From: Streptomyces sp. 11x1
GTDB taxonomy: Bacteria; Actinomycetota; Actinomycetes; Streptomycetales; Streptomycetaceae
Length of the DNA stretch: 64,000 nucleotides
Reading direction: 5' to 3'
NCBI RefSeq assembly: GCF_032598905.1
Contig: NZ_CP122458.1
Span: 3,038,001-3,102,000, forward strand
Of the stretch, positions 10,626 to 19,184 are shown piece after piece. Positions within the stretch are counted from its first letter, which is position 1. Each line of letters starts with the position of its first letter. A program made the position numbers and the translations under genes. Below the pieces are notes generated by a model. It saw nothing but the letters and a program-made list of their open reading frames with translations. It had not been told where the DNA came from and ran no database searches.

Positions 10626-12242
10626 ATGACCCACCCTTCCAGGGACACACCCCCCGGACCCCCCGGAGCTCCCGTACTCGACTTCGGCATCCCGCCGCGG
10701 CTCGCGCGCCGGATGAGCATGGCCGAGCAGTACGAGTACCTGCGTACGAAGTTCTCCCGGCGCCGCACCCTGGTGACGGCGGGCTCGCTGGCGGCCGGCG
10801 GGCTGCTGACCGGCTGCGGCGGATCCGGCTCGCCGGCCTCGCCGAACGCGACGACCTCGGCCCCGTCGCCCGCGACCTCCAAGGCGCCCGGTTCCGCCGT
10901 CACCCCCTTCGGCCGCCATCTGGCGTTCGGCTCGGACCCGAAGACCCGGATGCGGATCTCCTGGCAGGTGCCGTTCGCGGTGAAGAAGCCGTACGTGCGG
11001 GTGGGGCCGAGGCCCGAAGAGCTGACCCGGAAGGTCGAGGCGGAGGTCCGCGACCTGCACACGCCGGGGGTCGAGGGCGTGCGCCTGGAGCTCGACCAGT
11101 ACTACCTGCACGCGGCCCTGGACGGCCTGCGCCCCGGCACCACGTACTACTACGGCGTCGGCCACGAGGGCTTCGACCCGGCCGACCCGGCCCACCGCTC
11201 CACGATCGGCACCTTCCGTACGGCACCCGCCGCGCCGGAGACGTTCGTGTTCACCGCGTTCGGCGACCAGGGCGTCGGAAAGGCGGCGGCGGCGAACGAC
11301 AACCTGATCGTCCGTCAGAAGCCCGCCTTCCACCTCCACGCCGGCGACATCTGCTACGCCAACGGCAACGGCAAGGGGGTCGAGTCGGACGGCTACGACC
11401 CCGGGTTCTGGGACCTGTTCCTCAAGCAGAACGAACCGGTGGCCAGGTCCGTGCCGTGGATGGTGACGACCGGCAACCACGACATGGAGGCCTGGTACTC
11501 GCCGGACGGCTACGGCGGTCAGCTCGCCCGCTGGTCCCTCCCGGACAACGGCTTCGACCCCCGTGCGGCGCCGGGGGTGTACGCGTTCACCTACGGCAAC
11601 GTCGGCTTCGTGGCGCTGGACGCGAACGACGTGTCGTACGAGATCCCCGCCAACCTCGGCTACTCGGGCGGCAAGCAGACCGAGTGGCTGGACAGGAAGC
11701 TGGGGGAGCTGCGGGCCGCGAAGGGCATCGACTTCATCGTCGTCTTCTTCCACCACTGCGCCTACTCGACGTCCTCGCACGCCTCCGACGGCGGCGTCCG
11801 GGACGCGTGGCCGCCGCTGTTCGACAAGCACCAGGTGGACCTGGTGGTCAACGGCCACAACCACGTCTACGAGCGCACCGACGCCGTCAAGGGCGGCGAG
11901 GTCGGCAGGCCGGTGCCCATCGGGGCGTCGACGGACCCGACCCGGGACGGCGTCGTGTACGTGACGGCGGGCGGCGGTGGTCGCGATCTGTACGGCTTCC
12001 CGTCCGGCGTGAAGGAGAGCTACGAGGGACACGTCACCCGCCACGAGGCCGTCGAGACCTTCGAGTGGACCAGGTCACGCGCGTCGAAGCCGGAGACGGT
12101 GGAGTGGTCGCGGGTGCGCTACCGGGGCTTCTCGCTGCTCTCGGTGGAAGCGGTCAGCGGGGCGCGACCGGCCCTGAAGGTGTCGGCACTGGCCCAGAAC
12201 GGCGACCGCGTCGACCACTTCGAGGTGCGGCGCGGCACGTGA
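10626..12242 (+). CDS. Purple acid phosphatase-like metallophosphoesterase, Tat lipoprotein
   Basis: 538 residues. A long N-terminal extension carries a twin-arginine signal (FSRRRTLVTAGSLAAGG, about 43-59) with lipobox LLTGC (Cys64), so a surface lipoprotein is expected. A fibronectin-like N-domain (about 95-200) precedes the calcineurin-like phosphoesterase domain. Metal ligands are all visible: D214 (FGDQG), D241 (HAGDICYANG), N284/H285 (TTGNHDME), H376/H377 (FFHHCAYS) and H411/H413 (NGHNHVYERT). The family hydrolyses phosphomonoesters with a dinuclear Fe/Zn/Mn centre, so phosphate scavenging is likely. No Pho box was recognised upstream. A hairpin follows at 12293. Confidence 0.9.
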   Translation: MTHPSRDTPPGPPGAPVLDFGIPPRLARRMSMAEQYEYLRTKFSRRRTLVTAGSLAAGGLLTGCGGSGSPASPNATTSAPSPATSKAPGSAVTPFGRHLAFGSDPKTRMRISWQVPFAVKKPYVRVGPRPEELTRKVEAEVRDLHTPGVEGVRLELDQYYLHAALDGLRPGTTYYYGVGHEGFDPADPAHRSTIGTFRTAPAAPETFVFTAFGDQGVGKAAAANDNLIVRQKPAFHLHAGDICYANGNGKGVESDGYDPGFWDLFLKQNEPVARSVPWMVTTGNHDMEAWYSPDGYGGQLARWSLPDNGFDPRAAPGVYAFTYGNVGFVALDANDVSYEIPANLGYSGGKQTEWLDRKLGELRAAKGIDFIVVFFHHCAYSTSSHASDGGVRDAWPPLFDKHQVDLVVNGHNHVYERTDAVKGGEVGRPVPIGASTDPTRDGVVYVTAGGGGRDLYGFPSGVKESYEGHVTRHEAVETFEWTRSRASKPETVEWSRVRYRGFSLLSVEAVSGARPALKVSALAQNGDRVDHFEVRRGT

Positions 12243-12292
12243 GTCTGTTCCGGGGTGCGGCGCGGCGCGCGGGTCGTCGTCCCACGGCCGCA

Positions 12293-12313
12293 CCGCACCC
12301 CGAACGGGTGCGG
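12293..12313. terminator. Hairpin between phosphoesterase gene and convergent small gene
   Basis: Arms CCGCACCC (12293-12300) and GGGTGCGG (12306-12313) with a 5-nt loop; can serve both convergent transcripts. Confidence 0.6.
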
Positions 12314-12333
12314 CTCCCGGCGGGTGGGTGGGC

Positions 12334-12465
12334 TCAGTGCCCGGTCGAGCCGCCGTTGTCCCGGCGGTCGAGGGCGCGCTGGAGGGCGGCCGCGGCGTTC
12401 TTGCGGTCGGACTCGGTGGTCCGGGAAACGTGACGGACTCGGCGGCGGACGGTCGTCTCGGCCAT
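12334..12465 (-). CDS. Small basic hypothetical protein (43 aa)
   Basis: MAETTVRRRVRHVSRTTESD... ending RRDNGGSTGH. It is Arg-rich with no membrane segment. AAGGAG lies 10 bp upstream of ATG 12465 and codon use is G/C-ending, so it looks translated. Function unknown. The sequence style resembles short basic proteins conserved in Streptomyces, but I cannot name a family. It stands alone between two hairpins, transcribed toward the phosphoesterase gene. Confidence 0.6.
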   Translation of the reverse strand: MAETTVRRRVRHVSRTTESDRKNAAAALQRALDRRDNGGSTGH

Positions 12466-12733
12466 GGGGAATCGACTCCTTCGAGGCAATCCGGAGTACG
12501 GAAACGGGAGGGAAGCGAGACGCCGGATGGGGCGGGGAGCGGGGCCGCAGGGGTTGCCTGCCTAGGGCTCCGGCTCACGACCGCCATTCGCTGGATCGAG
12601 CGAGACGTTCGGCTCCTACAAAGCTAGGCGAGCGCGGCGCATCTGTCTCCACAATTAGTCGGACTTCCTACTATCTGAGACGGTGGATTGAGTCACACCG
12701 CCCTGACCTGCGGTTTCTCGATTCCTTCGTATG

Positions 12734-12782
12734 CGACAGCGCGCCCGGCCCCTCCGTCGCGGAGGGACCGGGCGCGCTGTCG
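12734..12782 (-). terminator. Strong terminator after the P5C dehydrogenase gene
   Basis: Long stem from CGACAGCGCGCCCGG (12734-12748) to CCGGGCGCGCTGTCG (12768-12782), extended inward by CCCTCC/GGAGGG around a small loop, 11 bp after the gene. The remaining 12466-12733 of this 327-bp spacer shows no gene, only AT-richer sequence upstream of the small 43-aa gene. Confidence 0.85.
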
Positions 12783-12792
12783 GTGGCCGGTG

Positions 12793-14424
12793 TCAGCCCA
12801 TGTGCGGGTACGAGTAGTCGGTCGGCGGGACGAGGGTCTCCTTGATGGCGCGGGTCAGGGTCCAGCGCATCAGGTTCTGGGGGGCGCCGGCCTTGTCGTT
12901 GGTGCCGGAGGCCCGGCCGCCGCCGAAGGGCTGCTGGCCGACGACGGCGCCGGTGGACTTGTCGTTGATGTAGAAGTTGCCGGCCGCGTAGCGGAGCTTG
13001 TCCATCGTGTACGCGGTGGCCGCGCGGTCGCCCGAGATGACGGAACCCGTCAGGGCGTACGCCGACACCGACTCCATCTGGGTCAGCATCTCCTCGTAGC
13101 GTTCGTCCTCGTAGACGTGCACGGCGAGGAACGGGCCGAAGTACTCGGTGGTGAAGACCTCGTTCGTCGGGTCGGTGCACTCGACGACGGTCGGGCGGAC
13201 GAAGTAGCCGACCGAGTCGTCGTAGGAGCCGCCGGCCACGATCGTGCAGGTCGGGTCGGACTTGGCGCGGTCGATGGCGGCCTTGTTCTTGGCGAAGGAG
13301 CGTTCGTCGATGACGGCGCCGATGAAGTTGGACAGGTCGGTGACGTCGCCCATGGTCAGGTACTCGACCTCGGCGGCGAACTCCTCCTTGAAGCCGGAGT
13401 TCCAGATCGACGCCGGGATGTAGGCCCGGGAGGTCGCGCTGCACTTCTGGCCCTGGTACTCGAAGGCGCCGCGGGTGAGGGCGGTCTTGAGCACGGCGCG
13501 GTCGGCGCTCGGGTGCGCGACCACGAAGTCCTTGCCGCCGGTCTCGCCGACGAGCCGGGGGTACGAGCGGTACTTCTCGATGTTGGCGCCGACCGTCTTC
13601 CACAGGTACTGGAAGGTCTTGGTCGAGCCGGTGAAGTGGATGCCGGCGAGGTCGGGGTGTTCGAGGGCGACCTCGGAGACCGCGATGCCGTCGCCGGTGA
13701 CGAGGTTGATGACGCCCTTGGGCAGGCCCGCCTCCTCCAGCAGCCGCATGAGCAGGACGGCGGCGTGCGTCTGCGTCGGGGACGGCTTCCAGACCACCAC
13801 GTTGCCCATCAGCGCCGGGGCGGTCGGCAGGTTGCCCGCGATGGCCGTGAAGTTGAACGGGGTGATCGCGTAGACGAAGCCCTCCAGCGGGCGGTGGTCG
13901 AGGCGGTTCCACACGCCCGGGGAGTTGGCCGGGGGCTGCTCCGCGAGCAGGTCGCGGGCGTACTTGACGTTGAAGCGCCAGAAGTCGACCAGTTCGCAGG
14001 GACAGTCGATCTCGGCCTGCTGGGCGGTCTTCGACTGGCCGAGCATGGTGGAGGCGGCCAGCGTCTCGCGCCACGGGCCCGCGAGGAGGTCGGCGGCGCG
14101 CAGGATGATCGCGGCGCGGTCGTCGAAGGACATCGCACGCCAGGCGGGCGCGGCGGCGAGGGCCGCGTCGACGGCGTCCTGGGCGTCCTGGGCGGTGGCG
14201 TTGGCGTAGGTGCCGAGACGGGCCTTGTGGTTGTGCGGCTGCACCACGTCGAAGCGGTCGCCGCCGCCCATCCGCCGCTCGCCGCCGATGGTCATCGGCA
14301 GGTCGATCGGGTTCTCGGCCAGTTCCTTCAGCTTGACCTCCAGCCGGGCGCGCTCGGGCGAGCCGGGGGCGTAGCCGTGCACCGGCTCGTTGACGGGGGT
14401 GGGGACCTGGGTCACAGCGTCCAT
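12793..14424 (-). CDS. pruA: 1-pyrroline-5-carboxylate (glutamate semialdehyde) dehydrogenase
   Basis: 543-residue aldehyde dehydrogenase of the monofunctional P5CDH type. It is the second step of proline catabolism, oxidising P5C/glutamate semialdehyde to glutamate with NAD+. Motifs are the cofactor strand ITPFNFTAIAGNLPTAPALMGNVVVWKPS (about 187-215), GIHFTGSTKT, general base E294 in GETGGKDFVV, catalytic C328 in FEYQGQKCSATSRAY, and GPFLAVHVYED. All catalytic residues are present and the length is normal. ATG 14424 has AAGAGG 6 bp upstream. It follows proline dehydrogenase on the same strand after a 198-bp hairpin-rich spacer, so the two are probably co-transcribed and controlled by the divergent PucR-type regulator. 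Confidence 0.95.
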   Translation of the reverse strand: MDAVTQVPTPVNEPVHGYAPGSPERARLEVKLKELAENPIDLPMTIGGERRMGGGDRFDVVQPHNHKARLGTYANATAQDAQDAVDAALAAAPAWRAMSFDDRAAIILRAADLLAGPWRETLAASTMLGQSKTAQQAEIDCPCELVDFWRFNVKYARDLLAEQPPANSPGVWNRLDHRPLEGFVYAITPFNFTAIAGNLPTAPALMGNVVVWKPSPTQTHAAVLLMRLLEEAGLPKGVINLVTGDGIAVSEVALEHPDLAGIHFTGSTKTFQYLWKTVGANIEKYRSYPRLVGETGGKDFVVAHPSADRAVLKTALTRGAFEYQGQKCSATSRAYIPASIWNSGFKEEFAAEVEYLTMGDVTDLSNFIGAVIDERSFAKNKAAIDRAKSDPTCTIVAGGSYDDSVGYFVRPTVVECTDPTNEVFTTEYFGPFLAVHVYEDERYEEMLTQMESVSAYALTGSVISGDRAATAYTMDKLRYAAGNFYINDKSTGAVVGQQPFGGGRASGTNDKAGAPQNLMRWTLTRAIKETLVPPTDYSYPHMG

Positions 14425-14446
14425 GGGTTACCTCTTCCGGGTTGTT

Positions 14447-14590
14447 CCCCGGCTTCAGCCGGGGGAAGCTGAAGCCGTTGCGTATGGTGAGCAGTGGTCA
14501 GGGCTTGACCGTCCCGAACTCGTCTCGCCGAGTTCGGGAGAAGCCCTTCGGGGCGGAGTCACGGGTTCCGTAACTCCTTTCCACGGAACC
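14447..14590. other. Hairpin-rich spacer between the two proline-catabolic genes (possible structured RNA or IS remnant)
   Basis: Four stem-loops are packed into 144 bp. CCCCGGC-TTCA-GCCGGGG lies at 14447-14464. An 11-bp stem TCCCGAACTCG/CGAGTTCGGGA (14512-14522, 14529-14539) is nested in an outer stem GGGCTT (14501-14506)/AAGCCC (14541-14546). GCCC-TTCG-GGGC lies at 14543-14554, alternative to the outer stem. GGTTCCG/CGGAACC lies at 14564-14570 and 14584-14590. No ORF with a ribosome site lies inside. The style resembles the imperfect palindromes at ends of IS200/IS605-type elements, but no transposase is present. It could act as processed intercistronic RNA, an attenuator or a fossil insertion. 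Confidence 0.5.
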
Positions 14591-14622
14591 GGGTCCGGCT
14601 CAGCCGCCGCTCATCCGACGCA

Positions 14623-15549
14623 TCAGCCCTTGCTGACCATGGCGCGGAGGAAGAACCGCAGGTTGGCGGGCTTCTCCGCGAGGCGGCGCATGAAGTAGCC
14701 GTACCAGTCCGTGCCGTACGCGGTGTAGACCCGCATCCGGTGTCCCTCGGCGGCGAGCCGCAGGTGCTCGTCGCCGCGGATGCCGTACAGCATCTGGAAC
14801 TCGTACTCGTCGAGCTTGCGTCCGGCGCGGTGGGCGAGTTCCTGCGTGATGGAGATCAGGCGCGGGTCGTGGGACCCGATCATCGGGTACCCCTCCCCGT
14901 CCATGAGGATCTTCAGGACGCGGACGTACGCCTTGTCGATCTCGGCCTTCTGCTGGAAGGCCACGTCGGCGGGCTCCTTGTAGGCGCCCTTCACCAGCCG
15001 CACCCGGCTGCCGTTCTCCGCCAGGCGGCGGGCGTCGGCCTCGGTGCGGAAGAGGTAGGCCTGGATGACGCAGCCGGTCTGCGGGAAGTCGCGGCGCAGC
15101 TCGTCGTGGATGGCGAACATCGAGTCGAGGGTGGTGTGGTCCTCCGCGTCGAGCGTGACCGTCGTGCCGATCGCGGCGGCGGCCTCGACGACCGGGCGGA
15201 CGTTGGCGAGGGCGAGCTCGTGGCCGCCGTCGAGGGCCTGGCCGAAGAGGGAGAGCTTCACGGACATCTCGGCGCGCTCGCCGAGCTCCAGCTCCTTCAG
15301 CAGGTCGATCAGCTCCAGATAGGCGTCACGCGCGGCGGCCGCCTGCTCCGGACGGGTGATGTCCTCGCCGACGACGTCCAGCGTCACGTCGAGACCCCGG
15401 CCGGTGAGCTCCCGGATGACGGGCACGATGTCGTCGACGCGTTCACCCGCGATGAAGCGGTCGACGACCTGCTTGGTCACGGGCGCCGCCGAGATCAGGC
15501 GTCGTATCCGGTCGCTGCGCGACGCGGCGAGAATCACGGGACCCAGCAC
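14623..15549 (-). CDS. Proline dehydrogenase (monofunctional)
   Basis: 308-residue FAD-dependent proline dehydrogenase (TIM-barrel ProDH), first step of proline degradation to P5C, passing electrons to the respiratory chain. Motifs are VDRFIAGERVDDIV, the barrel strand EMSVKLSLFGQAL, VTLDAEDHTTLDS, YLFRTEADARRLAE, RLVKGAYKEPADVAF and the FAD/substrate region YEFQMLYGIRGDEHL. The C-terminus has VYTAYGTDWYGYFMRRLAEKPANL, where Y and RR bind the proline carboxylate. GTG 15549 was chosen because GGAGG sits 6 bp upstream and the family usually begins LGPVILAASRS. It is divergent from its likely regulator at 15657. Confidence 0.95.
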   Translation of the reverse strand: MLGPVILAASRSDRIRRLISAAPVTKQVVDRFIAGERVDDIVPVIRELTGRGLDVTLDVVGEDITRPEQAAAARDAYLELIDLLKELELGERAEMSVKLSLFGQALDGGHELALANVRPVVEAAAAIGTTVTLDAEDHTTLDSMFAIHDELRRDFPQTGCVIQAYLFRTEADARRLAENGSRVRLVKGAYKEPADVAFQQKAEIDKAYVRVLKILMDGEGYPMIGSHDPRLISITQELAHRAGRKLDEYEFQMLYGIRGDEHLRLAAEGHRMRVYTAYGTDWYGYFMRRLAEKPANLRFFLRAMVSKG

Positions 15550-15656
15550 GGGGCACCTCCACAAACCAGCAGATAGAACCACCGTGAAACCTAAGGATCC
15601 CCCCGTTCGCCGACCATCGACAGCTGTCACGTATCCGTGCCGCAGATCTCAGACAG

Positions 15657-16880
15657 ATGTATGAAGGCCGCTTGCGGATGCGCGACAATGCCCGGGTGAC
15701 GCCGGAAAGCTCGAGCCCCCACCCCGTGGGCGACTACCAGGACCTCGTCGACGAGATCTCCGCGCTGCTCGGCGCCCCGGCGACGCTGGAGAACCGCGAC
15801 TTCGAGCTGATCGCCTTCGGCGCGTACGACAGCGAGGGCGAGCTGGATCCGTCGGCCCTGGACCCGGTCCGCACCCGCTCGATCCTGACCCGCCGCTCGA
15901 CGACGGCGGTACGGGAGTGGTTCGAGGGCTTCGGCATCACCCGGGCGACGGGCCCGGTCCGGATCCCGCCGACACCGGAGGCGGGGGTGCTCCGGGGGCG
16001 GATCTGCCTCCCGGTACGCCATCGGGGGGTCGTCCTCGGTTACGTCTGGCTCCTGGACGGCGACCCGGGCCCGACGGCCGCCCAGCTGTCCGCCGCCATG
16101 GCGGTGACCTCGCGCATCGGCGCCCTCCTCGCGGACGAGGCGCAGGCCGGCGCCGATCTCACCCGGGAGCTGCGCGCGGTCCTGACCGCCGAGCGCGACT
16201 GGGAGCGCGATATGGCCGTGGCGGAGCTGCGCGCGGCCCTCGGCCCTCGCGGCGACGGCGTCCACACGCTGGTGTGCGTGGCCCCCTGGCCGTACACCGA
16301 CCCGGAGGAAGCGCCGTCCTTCCGTACGGTGCCGGGGGCGACCGCGCTGTGCACGGTGCCGTGGGGCGCGGCGGGCCAGGGCCTGGCCCTGCTGGTACGG
16401 CTCCGCTCGGCGGACACTCCGGCCCCGGCGCTCACCGCCGCCGCCCGGCTGCTGGAACGCGCGGGCGCGCACGCGGCGGCGGGCGTCTCCGGGGCACGCG
16501 CGGGCCTCGCAGAACTGGGCACCGACTGGCGGGAGGCCTCGGCGGCCGCCCGGGCGGCGCTGGCCGAGCCACGGCTGGGCCCGATCGCCGAGTGGCGCTC
16601 CATCGGCCCGTACCGGATGCTCACCGCGCTGCCTCCCGGCCTCCCCCAGGACCCGTCCGTCCGCGCCCTCCTCGCCCCCGCCCACCGTGAACTGGCCCGC
16701 ACCGCCGAGGTCTTCCTCGACCACGCGGGCCAAGCAGGGCGCACGGCGGCCGAGTTGGGCATCCACCGGCAGACCCTCTACTACCGGCTCTCCCGCGTCG
16801 AGCAGCTCACGGGCCTACGGCTGACCGACGGCGAGGACCGGCTGCTGCTGCACATGGCGCTGAAGGGGTCGCGGTTGTGA
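15657..16880 (+). CDS. PucR-type transcriptional regulator of proline catabolism (PutR-like)
   Basis: 407 residues. An N-terminal GAF/sensor-like region (about 25-170) is followed by a GGDEF-like PucR middle domain. The C-terminal PucR helix-turn-helix (HTH_30, about 345-400) reads [42 protein letters not shown]. PucR-family proteins often activate an adjacent amino-acid or purine catabolic operon in response to substrate. Divergent placement 107 bp from proline dehydrogenase argues that it senses proline. The true start could be ATG 15657, ATG 15678 or the GTG just after; none has a strong ribosome site. Confidence 0.85.
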   Translation: MYEGRLRMRDNARVTPESSSPHPVGDYQDLVDEISALLGAPATLENRDFELIAFGAYDSEGELDPSALDPVRTRSILTRRSTTAVREWFEGFGITRATGPVRIPPTPEAGVLRGRICLPVRHRGVVLGYVWLLDGDPGPTAAQLSAAMAVTSRIGALLADEAQAGADLTRELRAVLTAERDWERDMAVAELRAALGPRGDGVHTLVCVAPWPYTDPEEAPSFRTVPGATALCTVPWGAAGQGLALLVRLRSADTPAPALTAAARLLERAGAHAAAGVSGARAGLAELGTDWREASAAARAALAEPRLGPIAEWRSIGPYRMLTALPPGLPQDPSVRALLAPAHRELARTAEVFLDHAGQAGRTAAELGIHRQTLYYRLSRVEQLTGLRLTDGEDRLLLHMALKGSRL

Positions 16881-16928
16881 GGAGCACACGGCCGTGAAGG
16901 GGCGCGGCGGTGAGGTCTTCCGGGAACG

Positions 16929-17510
16929 TCAACTCACCTGTATGAGCGGGAACAGCACGCTGAGACGCGGCAGACGGCGGTGCGACTGCTCGTCGTCGCG
17001 GGCGTCCCAGCGTTCGCCGGCCGGATCCGTGAGGTCGGCGTCGCCGCCGACGAGGCTCTCCAGGGCGTCATAGAAGTCTTCCTCCGTGCGACCCGTGACG
17101 TGTTCCCAGGCCCGCACGGCGACATAGTCCAACTCCTCCCACTCCAGCACCTCCTCGTCCTCCCGGTCCTGCGGCGGGCGGCCCGCGAGCCGCCGCACCC
17201 CGGGCACGTCGGCCAGGGAGTCCGGGTCGCGGACGGCCCGGTCGAACGCGTCCCTGCCCAGGCCGACCAGCCAGAGCCGGAAGTAGAAGAAGGTGTCGTC
17301 GGAGCACCAGCCCATGATCCGGTCGGCCGCGCCCCACAGGTCCCAGGTGAGCGTGGGGGCCAACACGCGGTCCAAGCCCTCCTGGAACCGCAGCAGTTCG
17401 TTCCCCGACCGGGCCTGCAACCGCTCGCACAGCCACTCCAACCGCTCGTCGGGGTCCGGTGTCGCCCGTCGGCAGTCCTCGATCACGTCCCAGAAGGTCT
17501 CGTCGTCCAC
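16929..17510 (-). CDS. DUF4240 domain protein
   Basis: 193-residue acidic cytoplasmic protein with the DUF4240 hallmark MDDETFWDVIEDCRR at the N-terminus. LWGAADRIMGWCSDDTFFYFRLWLVGLGRDAFDRAVRDPDSLADV follows, then an acidic stretch and DYVAVRAWEHVTG. The family is widespread in actinobacteria and unassigned in function; members resemble SMI1/WGR-associated helper proteins. GTG 17510 follows a purine-rich GGTGGGG; the upstream ATG at 17521 is out of frame. It converges on the proline regulator with a 48-bp gap and is divergent from the ABC importer. Confidence 0.85.
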   Translation of the reverse strand: MDDETFWDVIEDCRRATPDPDERLEWLCERLQARSGNELLRFQEGLDRVLAPTLTWDLWGAADRIMGWCSDDTFFYFRLWLVGLGRDAFDRAVRDPDSLADVPGVRRLAGRPPQDREDEEVLEWEELDYVAVRAWEHVTGRTEEDFYDALESLVGGDADLTDPAGERWDARDDEQSHRRLPRLSVLFPLIQVS

Positions 17511-17622
17511 GTCCCCACCATGACAGGGGGCACTGACAACGCGGCCGACCTGCGGTTCCGGGCGAGGACCGGGCCGGAAGGCGGGGCACGTGGCGGCTTA
17601 CCGGTGGCGCAAAGCGCTCTTC

Positions 17623-17637
17623 TGAAAATGATTGTCA
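17623..17637. promoter_or_regulatory. Zur/Fur-type box ahead of the ABC importer operon
   Basis: TGAAAATGATTGTCA is a 7-1-7 inverted repeat with one mismatch, against the actinobacterial Zur-type consensus TGAAAAT-N-ATTTTCA. It lies 57 bp upstream of the substrate-binding lipoprotein start, inside a local AT-rich patch where a promoter is expected. Zur (zinc) is favoured over DmdR/IdeR, whose box is different (TTAGG-type), and over Nur. A consequence would be repression when zinc is plentiful. Confidence 0.6.
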
Positions 17638-17693
17638 TCGTGCTACGGTCAGGCCCGTTGAATCTTTGACCACGCCCTTACTCGGAGTGTCCC

Positions 17694-19184
17694 GTGCGCG
17701 TCCCGGCCCGTTTCGTCCCGCTCACCGCGGTCACCACCGCGACCTCGGCCCTGCTCACGGGCTGTTTCTCGGCAACGGGCCCAGAGGATGCCGGGAGCGA
17801 GGGCAAGCGGATACGGATCGCGATGATGCTGCCGCCCCGCTCGGGCCTGTCGCCGCTCTCCGACGACGCGTTCAAGCTGTCGCGCTGGTCGACCGCCGAG
17901 ACCCTGGTGAACCTGAACGCCGAGGGGGACGCGCAGCCCGCGCTCGCCACCGACTGGAAGCGCTCGGGCAAGAAGTGGACGTTCACGATCCGGCGGGGTG
18001 TGACGTTCCACGACGGTACGAAGCTCACCGGTGATGCGGTCGTCAACTCCCTCACCGAGGCGGCCACCGCCTCCCCCAAGCCCCGCATCCTCGACGGCGT
18101 GGACCTGACGGCGAAGGCCGACGGCGACACCGTCACCGTCACCACGGCGGTCGAGGACCCCTTGGTCCCGCAGCGCCTCAGCTCGCCGCAGCTGTCGATC
18201 CTCGCGGCGAAGGCGTACAAGGGGAAGACGGTGAACCCGCTCGGCGCCGGCACCGGCCCCTTCGAGCTGACCGAGGTCAACGGCACCGCCTCCGCCGCCC
18301 TCGACCGCTACGACGACTACTGGGGCGACAAGGCCAAGGCCCCCGGCATCGACGTGAAGTTCGTGCCGGACGGCACCGCCCGCGCCGCCTCCCTGCGCAC
18401 CGGCGAGGCCGACATCGTCGAGGCGGTGCCGGTGTCGCAGGCCGCCGTGCTCGACCAGGACCTGATCACAGAGGTCCCGATGCCCCGCACCAACACCCTC
18501 TACCTGAACACCGAGAAGGGCGTGTTCAAGGACGCCTCGCTGCGCGCCGCCGCCCGCGAGGCCGTCGACGCCGAGTCGATCGTGAAGGGCGTGTACGAGG
18601 GGCGGGCCGACGTGGCGAAGGGGCTGCTGGGGCCCGCGCTGCCCTGGGCCGCCGACCTGCGCTCGACGGTCGAGCGCGCCAAGGCCGGTGACCCGTCCGG
18701 AAAGTCGATCACCATCGGCACCTTCACCGACCGCGCCGAGCTGCCCGAGGTCGCCGCCACGCTGCAACAGCAGCTGCAGAAGGCCGGGTTCAAGGTGAAG
18801 CTCGACGTGCGCGAGTACGCCAACATCGAGTCGGACGCGCTCGCGGGCGAGTTCGACGCCTTCATCCTCTCCCGGGCCACCGTCCTCGACTCCGGCGACC
18901 CGGCCGCGTACCTCTACAGTGACTTCGCCTCCGACGGCTCCTTCAACCTCTCCCAGCTCGCGGACAAGACCGTCGACGCGGCCCTCGACCGGGCCTCCGA
19001 CACGCCCGCCGGTGACGCCCGCCGCAGGGCGGTCATCGAGGCCGAGGCCGCCGTCCTCGGCACCGACGCGGCCGTGCCGATGCTCCACGAGCGCGTCATC
19101 CAGGGCGACGCGGCCGGAGTCGTGGACGCGGCCCACGACCCGCGCGAGCGGGAGCTGGTCACGGCGGACACCTACGTCAAGTGA
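17694..19184 (+). CDS. ABC importer substrate-binding lipoprotein (peptide/nickel, SBP_bac_5 type)
   Basis: 496 residues. The lipoprotein signal has lipobox LLTGC (Cys24). The family-5 solute-binding fold follows: an ARPALA-like segment AQPALATDWKRSGKKWTFTIRRGVTFHDGTKLTGDAVVNSL (about 80-120), then FELTEVNGTASAALDRYDDYWGDKAKAPGIDVKFVPDGTARAASLRTGEADIVE. The family binds oligopeptides, nickel chelates or opine-type metallophores. The Zur-like box upstream makes a metal or metal-chelate substrate more likely than plain peptides. GTG 17694 has GGAG 6 bp upstream. The stop overlaps the next gene start by GTGA, so it is translationally coupled to the permease. First gene of a four-gene operon. Confidence 0.88.
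   Translation: MRVPARFVPLTAVTTATSALLTGCFSATGPEDAGSEGKRIRIAMMLPPRSGLSPLSDDAFKLSRWSTAETLVNLNAEGDAQPALATDWKRSGKKWTFTIRRGVTFHDGTKLTGDAVVNSLTEAATASPKPRILDGVDLTAKADGDTVTVTTAVEDPLVPQRLSSPQLSILAAKAYKGKTVNPLGAGTGPFELTEVNGTASAALDRYDDYWGDKAKAPGIDVKFVPDGTARAASLRTGEADIVEAVPVSQAAVLDQDLITEVPMPRTNTLYLNTEKGVFKDASLRAAAREAVDAESIVKGVYEGRADVAKGLLGPALPWAADLRSTVERAKAGDPSGKSITIGTFTDRAELPEVAATLQQQLQKAGFKVKLDVREYANIESDALAGEFDAFILSRATVLDSGDPAAYLYSDFASDGSFNLSQLADKTVDAALDRASDTPAGDARRRAVIEAEAAVLGTDAAVPMLHERVIQGDAAGVVDAAHDPRERELVTADTYVK

Noticed and set aside
14390..14698. Plus-strand ORF across the proline spacer as a transposase C-terminus
   Set aside because: A run such as RPELVSPSSGEALRGGVTGS looked possible, but no catalytic residues or full-length frame support a transposase; kept only as a structured spacer.
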